From Pseudomonadota bacterium (GTDB taxonomy: Bacteria; Pseudomonadota; Alphaproteobacteria; Acetobacterales; Acetobacteraceae), in assembly GCA_019351895.1 (NCBI GenBank), contig JABBOH010000001.1, positions 62,001 to 126,000 on the forward strand: a DNA stretch of 64,000 nt, in the 5' to 3' direction. The position numbers and the translations under genes are program-made. The notes beneath the pieces are model-generated. The model ran no database searches and was not told the origin of the DNA. It saw nothing but the letters and a program-made list of their open reading frames with translations. Of this stretch, positions 57,842-64,000 are shown in pieces. Positions within the stretch are counted from its first letter, which is position 1; every line of letters begins with the position of its first letter.

Positions 57842-59320
57842 ATGGACGCCACCGCTCCTGTCATCAGCCAGACGACCGGCTCCCCGCGCACCACGGTCAC
57901 CGCAATCCCGGGCGACGGCATCGGCCCGGAGGTGATGCGCGCCGTCCAGCGCGTCCTCGCGGCCGCGGGCGCCCGCATCACCTGGGAGGAGGCCGAGGCC
58001 GGCGCGGCTGTCTTCAAGCGCGGCATCGCTTCCGGCTGTCCGCAGGATACGTTGGACTCGATCGCGCAGACCGGCATCGTGCTCAAGGGTCCTCTGGAGA
58101 CCCCGGTCGGCTACGGCGAGAAATCCGCCAACGTCACGCTCCGCAAATTCTTCGAGCTTTACGGCAATATCCGCCCGGTGCGGGAACTGCCGGGCATCCG
58201 CACGCCCTTCTCCGGGCGCGGCATCGACCTCGTCATCGTGCGCGAGAATGTCGAGGACCTCTACACCGGCATCGAGCACATGCAGAGCGCGGGCGCCGCC
58301 CAATGCCTCAAGCTCATCACCGAGCCGGGCTGCGAACGCATCATCCGCCTCGCCTTCGCGCTGACCCAGGCGGAGAGCCGCCGGAAGCTCGCCTGCGCCA
58401 CCAAGGCGAACATCATGAAGATGACCGAGGGCATGATGAAGCGCGTCTTCGAGCGCGTGGCCCCCGAGTATCCCGGTATCGAGGCGTCCCACATCATCAT
58501 CGACAACTGCGCTCATCAGCTGGTGATCGCGCCCGAGCAGTTCGACGTGATCGTGACGACCAACATGAACGGCGACATCATCAGCGATCTCGCCGCCGGT
58601 CTCGTCGGCGGCCTCGGCGTCGCCCCCTCATCGAACATCGGCGACAATGCCGCGATGTTCGAGGCGGTGCATGGCTCGGCGCCGCAGATCGCGGGCCGCG
58701 ACCTCGCGAACCCGACGGCGCTGATGCTCTCGGCGGTCATGATGCTGCGCCACATCGGGGATTTCGCGGCGGCCGAGATGGTCGAGCAGGCGCTGCTGGT
58801 GACGCTGGAGGAGGGCCGCAACCTCACCGGCGACATCGCGCCGAAAGGCACGGGCGTCGGAACCACCGCCTATACGGATCAGGTCATCGCCAATCTCGGC
58901 CGCACCAGCGGCCATCCGTCACGCCAGTATCAGCCGCTCAACCTGCCGGTCTGGCCAAAAGGCGTCTGGCACCACGACAGCGACAGCCGGATCATGATGG
59001 GCCTCGATGTGTTCATCGAGAGCGACCATGCGCCGGAACGGCTTGCCGCCTCGCTGCAGGCGGCGACGGAGGGGACGGACTTCACGCTCAAGATGATCGA
59101 GAACCGTGGCGTGCAGGTGTGGCCGGCGCATACCGGCGAGCCCTTTCTGGTCGATCTCTTCCGCTGCCGTTTCCTGCTCGGCACGCCGAGCGAGGGCGCA
59201 CCCGACGAGATCGCGCATCTGATGAAGCGGCTTACCGCCGAACACCACTGGATGCATGTCGAGAAGCTGCAGCGCTTCGACGGGTTGGACGGCTTCACCC
59301 GCGCGCAGGGCGAGAACTGA
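57842..59320 (+). CDS. icd: isocitrate dehydrogenase, long (Thermus/Rickettsia-type) form
   Basis: 492 residues: a core of about 340 residues plus a C-terminal extension of about 140. Isocitrate and metal residues are seen: Ser95, Asn97, Arg101 (SANVTLRK), Arg111, Arg134, Tyr141, Lys188, Asp221, Asp245, Asp249. At the cofactor position the sequence is HGSAPQIAGRDLANP: Gln282-Ile283 replaces the Lys-Tyr pair of NADP-specific enzymes and resembles NAD-specific ones. ATG 57842 has AGGAGG upstream. Most alphaproteobacteria use an unrelated NADP enzyme of about 404 residues; none is in the window. Confidence 0.92.
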   Translation: MDATAPVISQTTGSPRTTVTAIPGDGIGPEVMRAVQRVLAAAGARITWEEAEAGAAVFKRGIASGCPQDTLDSIAQTGIVLKGPLETPVGYGEKSANVTLRKFFELYGNIRPVRELPGIRTPFSGRGIDLVIVRENVEDLYTGIEHMQSAGAAQCLKLITEPGCERIIRLAFALTQAESRRKLACATKANIMKMTEGMMKRVFERVAPEYPGIEASHIIIDNCAHQLVIAPEQFDVIVTTNMNGDIISDLAAGLVGGLGVAPSSNIGDNAAMFEAVHGSAPQIAGRDLANPTALMLSAVMMLRHIGDFAAAEMVEQALLVTLEEGRNLTGDIAPKGTGVGTTAYTDQVIANLGRTSGHPSRQYQPLNLPVWPKGVWHHDSDSRIMMGLDVFIESDHAPERLAASLQAATEGTDFTLKMIENRGVQVWPAHTGEPFLVDLFRCRFLLGTPSEGAPDEIAHLMKRLTAEHHWMHVEKLQRFDGLDGFTRAQGEN

Positions 59321-59335
59321 AGCCTCGCCTCTAGT

Positions 59336-59728
59336 CTAGGCGTGGCGGGTGGCCGCGCGCTCCATGCGGACGCGGCCTGGGTTCGCGGGTTCCACCCAGC
59401 TTCGGCGGGTGACAGCGCTTGCGACCCAGACGGCCACCATCTGCCGTCGTCCGTCGATCTCCGCCCGGACCTGCCTCAACGTGTAGGCCGCGCCCTCGTA
59501 TGCGATCAGACGGGGCTGCGCGGGCGCGGGCAGGCGCGCCACGAAGCCCGCGACCTCCGAGCCGGGGCTGCGCACGACGGAGGCGTAGCGGGACCGCCAA
59601 CTGCCGATATGCACGCGCGACCAGCCCACCAGGCGTGCGGGCCGCACCGTGCGGCCGAGGCGCGGGTCGCCGGCGATCTGGCCCAGCAGGACCGGATCGC
59701 GCAGCGAACCGTAGAGAAAGACCAGCAC
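59336..59728 (-). CDS. gamma-glutamylcyclotransferase family protein
   Basis: 130 residues. The N-terminal MLVFLYGSLRDPVLLGQIAG carries the YGSL substrate loop of the AIG2/GGCT fold, and the catalytic glutamate is expected at RLIAYEGAAYTL. Other blocks are RLVGWSRVHIG and VWVASA. The fold releases 5-oxoproline from gamma-glutamyl compounds, though many small bacterial members have other or unknown substrates. It is convergent with the isocitrate dehydrogenase gene (15 bases apart) and precedes nothing in an obvious operon. Confidence 0.85.
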   Translation of the reverse strand: MLVFLYGSLRDPVLLGQIAGDPRLGRTVRPARLVGWSRVHIGSWRSRYASVVRSPGSEVAGFVARLPAPAQPRLIAYEGAAYTLRQVRAEIDGRRQMVAVWVASAVTRRSWVEPANPGRVRMERAATRHA

Positions 59729-59765
59729 GGCGCCACCCGGTAGCCGTTACGGCGCCGCGAGCCGA

Positions 59766-61175
59766 TCAGTGGCCGGAAGCGGCGGCGGTGAAGTCGGGCG
59801 CTTCGATGCCGGACGCCTCGAGCTGCGTCACGAGATCAGCCTTCAGCCGCTCCAGACCCGCCGTGTCCTTCGCCTCCGCGCGGGCAACGAGCACCGACTG
59901 CGTGTTTGAGGCGCGCAGCAGCCACCAGCCGTCATCCGTCTTCACGCGCACGCCGTCGGTCTCCGAAACCGCGGCTCCGGCCGTCTTCAACCGGCCGGCG
60001 ACTTCGGTGATGACGGCGAACTTGCGCTCGTCGTCGCACTCGAAACGCAGCTCCGGCGTGTTGACGACGGTCGGCAGCGCGTCATGCATCTCGGCGAGGC
60101 TGAGCGGGGAGCGCGCGACGATGCCCGCGAGCCGCACGGCGGCATAGAGCGCGTCGTCGAAGCCGTACCACTTGTCGGCGAAGAAGACGTGGCCCGACAT
60201 CTCGGCGGCCAGCGGCGAACCGGTCTCGGCCATCTTGGCCTTGATCAGGCTGTGGCCGGTCTTCCACATCAGCGGCGATCCTCCCGCCTTGCCGATCTCG
60301 TCGAACAGCACCTGACTCGCCTTCACGTCCGAGATGATGATGGCGCCGGGATGCGTCTTCAGCACGTCGCGCGCCAGGATCACCAGCAGCTGGTCGCCGA
60401 AGAGGATGTTGCCGTTGCCGTCCACGGCACCGATGCGGTCCGCGTCGCCGTCGAAGGCGATGCCGAGATCGGCGCCCGTCCCGGTGACGGCCGCAATGAG
60501 CGCCTCGAGATTCTTCGGCACCGTGGGATCGGGGTGGTGGTTCGGGAAGTGCCCGTCGATCTCGGGGAACAGCACCGTGTGGTGGCCGGGGATATGGGTG
60601 ATCAGCTTCTGCAGGACATCGCCCGCGGCGCCGTTGCCATTATCCCAGACGATCTTGAGCTTCTGGTCGCCGCCGTCCCAGTCGCGCGCGAGGCGCGCCA
60701 CGTAGTCGTCCCGAAAGTCGACGATCTCGTCGTGGCCCTTGGTCTCCTCGACCACATCGCCCGCGGCTGACAGACGGCCGAGTTCGAGGATATCCTTCCC
60801 GAAGAACGGCTTCTTGCCGATCATCATCTTGAAGCCGTTATATTCCGGCGGGTTGTGGCTGCCGGTCACCATCACCGCACCATCGGTGCCGCGCGTGAAG
60901 GCGGCGAAATAAAGCAGCGGCGTCGGGCCGCGCCCGACCCGCAGCACGTTCATGCCCGAGGCCTTGAGCCCCTTGACTAGCGCCGTCTCCAGCTCAGGCG
61001 AGTGGGTCCGGCCGTCATAGCCGACGGCGACGATGGAGCCACCCGAGCGGGCGATCATGCTGCCGAAGGTTCGGCCGATCGCGAAGCCATCCTCGGGCTT
61101 CAGGGTTTTGCCGACGACGCCGCGGATATCGTATTCGCGGAGCGAGGTCGGATGGAAGCTGTGAGAGAATGCCAT
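59766..61175 (-). CDS. phosphomannomutase/phosphoglucomutase
   Basis: 469 residues, an alpha-D-phosphohexomutase. The phosphoserine loop is [14 protein letters not shown] with Ser106; the magnesium loop is [12 protein letters not shown]; the sugar-binding loop is [14 protein letters not shown]; and the phosphate loop is [10 protein letters not shown]. It interconverts mannose-6-phosphate/mannose-1-phosphate and the glucose forms, supplying GDP-mannose and UDP-glucose. Length fits AlgC/PgmG proteins (about 460). galU lies 21 bases upstream on the same strand, so the two likely form one transcript for sugar nucleotides. Confidence 0.95.
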   Translation of the reverse strand: MAFSHSFHPTSLREYDIRGVVGKTLKPEDGFAIGRTFGSMIARSGGSIVAVGYDGRTHSPELETALVKGLKASGMNVLRVGRGPTPLLYFAAFTRGTDGAVMVTGSHNPPEYNGFKMMIGKKPFFGKDILELGRLSAAGDVVEETKGHDEIVDFRDDYVARLARDWDGGDQKLKIVWDNGNGAAGDVLQKLITHIPGHHTVLFPEIDGHFPNHHPDPTVPKNLEALIAAVTGTGADLGIAFDGDADRIGAVDGNGNILFGDQLLVILARDVLKTHPGAIIISDVKASQVLFDEIGKAGGSPLMWKTGHSLIKAKMAETGSPLAAEMSGHVFFADKWYGFDDALYAAVRLAGIVARSPLSLAEMHDALPTVVNTPELRFECDDERKFAVITEVAGRLKTAGAAVSETDGVRVKTDDGWWLLRASNTQSVLVARAEAKDTAGLERLKADLVTQLEASGIEAPDFTAAASGH

Positions 61176-61196
61176 CGGACGTCCTTACGAAGTTTC

Positions 61197-62072
61197 TTAG
61201 GTGTATTTCTTGAGGAACCTGCGCACGTCGCCGGCCAGATCCGGCCGCGCCAGGCTGAACGCGATCTGCGCTTCCAGGAAGCCGACCTTATCGCCGCAGT
61301 CGAACCGTTCGCCCTCGAATCGCAGCCCGTGGAAGGGCGAGTGGCCGATCAGCTTCGCCATGGCGTCGGTCAGCTGCACCTCGTTGCCGGCGCCGCGCTC
61401 CATGCGGGAGAGATGCTCGATGACCTCGGGCATCAGCACGTAGCGCCCGATGATCGAGAGGTTGGAGGGCGCCACGTCGGGCTTCGGCTTCTCGACAAGG
61501 CCCGTAACCTCGACGAGGCGGCCGTCGTCCTCGCCGATCTTGAGGATGCCGTAGCGGTTGGTCTGGTCGCGCGGTACCTCGACCACGGCAACGACGCTGC
61601 CTTCGGTCTCCTTATAGGCCTGGGCGAGTTGCGCCATGCAGGGCGTCTTGGAGAGCACGAGGTCGTCCGGCAGCAGGATCGCGAAGGGCTCGTCGCCGAT
61701 GAAGGTGCGGGCGCACCAGATGGCGTGGCCGAGGCCGAGCGGCTCCTGCTGGCGCACCGTGGTGATGGAGCCGGGCTGCAGCCTGTCCTGCTGCAACTGG
61801 GCGAGTGCCTCGGTCTTGCCGCGCTCCTTGAGCGTCGCCTCAAGCTCGTAGGAGACATCGAAATGGTCGATGAGCGCGGTCTTGCCGCGTCCCGACACCA
61901 TGCAGAACTGCTCGATCCCGGCGGCTCTCGCCTCATCCACGGCATATTGGATGAGCGGGCGGTCGACGACCGTCATCATCTCCTTCGGCATGGACTTCGT
62001 TGCCGGAAGAAAGCGGGTGCCCAGACCGGCCACGGGAAGTACCGCCTTGCGCAACGGTTTGGCAGACATCAT
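61197..62072 (-). CDS. galU: UTP--glucose-1-phosphate uridylyltransferase
   Basis: 291 residues. The nucleotidyl-transfer signature is LPVAGLGTRFLPATKSMPKEMM (residues 13-34), with DRPLIQYAVDEARAAGIEQF, ILLPDDLVLSKTPCM and GLVEKPKPDVAPSNLSIIGRYVLMPEV following. It makes UDP-glucose for polysaccharides and lipid glycosylation. Length and order are canonical. The start MMSAKPLRKAVLPVAG could be either of two adjacent ATGs. It is upstream of the phosphomutase that supplies its substrate. Confidence 0.97.
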   Translation of the reverse strand: MMSAKPLRKAVLPVAGLGTRFLPATKSMPKEMMTVVDRPLIQYAVDEARAAGIEQFCMVSGRGKTALIDHFDVSYELEATLKERGKTEALAQLQQDRLQPGSITTVRQQEPLGLGHAIWCARTFIGDEPFAILLPDDLVLSKTPCMAQLAQAYKETEGSVVAVVEVPRDQTNRYGILKIGEDDGRLVEVTGLVEKPKPDVAPSNLSIIGRYVLMPEVIEHLSRMERGAGNEVQLTDAMAKLIGHSPFHGLRFEGERFDCGDKVGFLEAQIAFSLARPDLAGDVRRFLKKYT

Positions 62073-62215
62073 CGACCTCGGATCGTAAGAGTTTCAGTCA
62101 CTAAGCGCGACAAAAAAGCAGAAAAACAACCAGTATGCGAGGCCTACGGACGGTTTCACGCCGTTCCGGGGGCCATGTCCCTACGATATAGCGCGTATGT
62201 CACGCATTCCGAGGC

Positions 62216-64000
62216 TCAACGGCGTGAATTCGCCTCCGCCGCCGCGACCGCCGAGATATTGATGATGGCCCGCGCCGTGACCGTTGGCACGAGAATGTGA
62301 ATGGGCTTGGCGAGCCCGAGCAGCAGCGGCCCGACCTGCAGCCCGTCCCCTGCCGCCTTGATCAGGTTGAAGGCGATATTGGCGGCATCGAGGGTCGGCA
62401 GCACCAGCAGGTTCGCGGTTCCGGTCAGCCTGCTGTCCGCGATCGCACGGGCACGGGTCGCCTCGGCCAGCGCCGCATCCGCCTGCATCTCACCGTCGAC
62501 CTCGAGATCGGGCAGCCGTTCGCGGATGAGCGCGAGCGCGCGCCGCATCTTGCGCGCGGTCTCGGTGTTGCTCGACCCGAAGGAGGAGTGGGAGAGCAGC
62601 GCCACCTTTGGCGTCTGGCCGAAGGATGTCACAGCCTCGGCGGCGAGCGCCGTCATCTCCGCGACCTGCTCGTCGGTCGGGTCGACGTTCATGTGCGTGT
62701 CGCAGAAGAACAGCGCCCCTTCCTGCAGGATGACCGCGGTCATGGCATAGATGCGCGAGCAGCCCGGCCGGCGTGGGATGATCGGCAGGGCGTATTGCAG
62801 ATGACGCCACCAATCCCCGAAGCCGCCGCAAAGCGCGCCGTCGGCCAATCCCTCGGAGACCATCAGGGACGCGCAGATGGTGGAATGCGTGCGCACGCGG
62901 ATTTCGGCGGCGTCGGGCCGCACGCCCCGCCGTCCGGCGAGCTTCTTGTACTTATCGAGGAGCGGCGCGAAATACTCGGTGTCCGTCGCCGGGTCGAGCA
63001 CGGTGACCGCGCGCCTGAGATCGAGGCGCAGACCCATCTGCCGCACCTTGCGCTCGATCGCTTCCCGCGAGCCGAGCAGGATGGGGCGGGCCATGTTGTC
63101 GTCGACCACGGTCTGCACCGCCCGCAGAACCCGCTCATCCTCGCCCGCGCCATAGACGATGCTGCGCAGATTCTGCTGGGCCGCCAGGAAGACCGGCCGC
63201 ATCAGCTGGCCCGACCGGTAGGTGAAGCGCTCCAGCTCGCGCTTGTACTGGTCGAAATCCGCGATCGGGAAGCGCGCGACACCGCTTGCGAAGGCGGCGC
63301 GCGCGACCGCCGGGGCGATCTCCAGGATGAGGCGCGGGTCGAATGGCTTCGGGATGATGTAATCGGGGCCGAAGATTGGCGCCGCGCCGCCATAGGCGGT
63401 CACCACCACCTCGCTCGCCTCCATGCGTGCGAGACCGGCCAGCGCCTCGACCGCCGCCTGCTTCATCTCCTCGTTGATCGTCGTCGCGCCGCAGTCGAGT
63501 GCGCCGCGGAAGATGAAAGGGAAGCAGAGGACGTTGTTGACCTGGTTCGGGTAGTCGCTGCGCCCGGTCGCGATGATGGCGTCAGGCCGGTCCTGCCGCA
63601 CGAATTCGGGCAGGATTTCCGGCTCGGGATTGGCGAGAGCCATGATCACCGGCTTGGGCGCCAGCCTTGGCAGCCATTCGCGCTTCAGGACGCGGGGCGC
63701 CGAGAGGCCGAGGAACAGGTCCGCATCCTGCAACACCTCCTCGAGCCGGCGGGCATCGGTATCCTGAGCGTAGCGCGCGAGGTTCGGCCCCATGCCGTTC
63801 CGTCCGCGATGCACGACGCCGTCGATATCGGTGAGGAACACGCGCTCGGGCTTGAGGCCCATCGTCACCAGCAGGTCGATGCAGGCGAGCGCGGCGGCGC
63901 CGGCCCCCGAGGTCACGACCTTAATGTCCTCGAGCCGCTTGCCCTGCAGGGTGAGCCCGTTCAGGACGGCGGCGGCCACGGTAATGGCCGTGCCGTGCTG
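62216..64000 (-). CDS. maeB: NADP-dependent malic enzyme, MaeB type (N-terminus beyond window)
   Basis: 594 residues are visible; the gene continues past 64000, starting in the window within QHGTAITVAAAVLNGL of the malic enzyme domain. The NAD(P)-binding region follows (KVVTSGAGAAALACIDLL, FLTDIDGVVHRGR, ALANPEPEILPEF, GRSDYPNQVNNVLCFPFIFRG). From about visible residue 265 a phosphotransacetylase-like domain extends to the end (PVFLAAQQNLRSIVYGAGEDERVL ... VLPTLDAANIAFNLIKAAG). This two-domain form decarboxylates malate to pyruvate and is often inhibited by acetyl-CoA through the second domain. Confidence 0.96.
   Translation of the reverse strand, partial: QHGTAITVAAAVLNGLTLQGKRLEDIKVVTSGAGAAALACIDLLVTMGLKPERVFLTDIDGVVHRGRNGMGPNLARYAQDTDARRLEEVLQDADLFLGLSAPRVLKREWLPRLAPKPVIMALANPEPEILPEFVRQDRPDAIIATGRSDYPNQVNNVLCFPFIFRGALDCGATTINEEMKQAAVEALAGLARMEASEVVVTAYGGAAPIFGPDYIIPKPFDPRLILEIAPAVARAAFASGVARFPIADFDQYKRELERFTYRSGQLMRPVFLAAQQNLRSIVYGAGEDERVLRAVQTVVDDNMARPILLGSREAIERKVRQMGLRLDLRRAVTVLDPATDTEYFAPLLDKYKKLAGRRGVRPDAAEIRVRTHSTICASLMVSEGLADGALCGGFGDWWRHLQYALPIIPRRPGCSRIYAMTAVILQEGALFFCDTHMNVDPTDEQVAEMTALAAEAVTSFGQTPKVALLSHSSFGSSNTETARKMRRALALIRERLPDLEVDGEMQADAALAEATRARAIADSRLTGTANLLVLPTLDAANIAFNLIKAAGDGLQVGPLLLGLAKPIHILVPTVTARAIINISAVAAAEANSRR

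Overview
The window is about 64 kb of GC-rich chromosomal DNA from an alphaproteobacterium, most likely of the Rhodospirillales/Acetobacterales side; genus and species cannot be read from it. The basis is the set of family markers: a DUF1013 (TrcR-type) protein, YdcH/DUF465 proteins next to purEK, HemJ instead of HemG/HemY, the hemE / PPDK-regulator junction, a three-domain MFS-PlsC-acyl-ACP synthetase fusion, and a MaeB-type malic enzyme. Coding density is high and most genes have GC-rich third positions. I see no insertion sequence, prophage, CRISPR array, integrase or rRNA. One tRNA gene (anticodon CAT, probably tRNA-Ile2) is present.

Layout. 1-0.8 kb: lrgAB-type genes and a small membrane protein. 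1.0-6.8 kb: catabolic operon for a rare sugar, with a 2-hydroxyacid dehydrogenase, a LacI regulator, an AlsB-like binding protein, permease, ATPase and a tagatose/allulose 3-epimerase-like protein. 6.8-16 kb: queC, DUF427, an SDR, a DUF6635-like protein, ppa, an MFS transporter, the tRNA, ettA, an acetyltransferase, a TrcR-like protein and two DUF465 genes. 16-23.3 kb: purE-purK-thrS-infC, then a lone allophanate hydrolase, infA and maf. 23.4-31 kb: ahcY, the fused acyltransferase, an amidase and rho. 31.4-33 kb: aldehyde dehydrogenase. 33-36.3 kb: leftward haem operon hemE-hemH-HAD-hemJ. 36.3-36.65 kb: the hemE / PPDK-regulator interval, which is the position of the replication origin in Caulobacter and Rickettsia and carries DnaA-box-like sites and an AT-rich stretch. 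36.6-39.3 kb: PPDK regulator, an Rrf2 regulator, a decayed flavoprotein gene start and a ProC-like reductase. 39.3-47.5 kb: seven-gene L-fucose-type operon with its own ABC importer, divergent from a FadR-type regulator that has a clear operator. 47.5-55.1 kb: D-aminopeptidase-like hydrolase with a LysR regulator, enoyl-CoA hydratase, xylonate-dehydratase-like enzyme, a GT39-type membrane glycosyltransferase and folE. 55.1-64 kb: MOSC protein, methyltransferase/glycosyltransferase fusion, long-form isocitrate dehydrogenase, gamma-glutamylcyclotransferase, phosphomannomutase/phosphoglucomutase, galU and the C-terminal part of maeB.

How the genes work together. Two sugar modules each couple a three-part ABC importer to catabolic enzymes and a local repressor. 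The fucose-type module has the dehydrogenase, dehydratase and 2-keto-3-deoxy-fuconate dehydrogenase of the non-phosphorylated route, but the lactonase and last hydrolase are not in the window. The haem genes, translation genes (thrS, infC, infA, ettA) and sugar-nucleotide genes (phosphomannomutase, galU) are housekeeping. Most of the window is conventional. The items most worth a second look are the candidate origin, the likely NAD-type long isocitrate dehydrogenase, the fucose operator, the infC AUC start, the flavoprotein remnant, the lone allophanate hydrolase and the methyltransferase/glycosyltransferase fusion.
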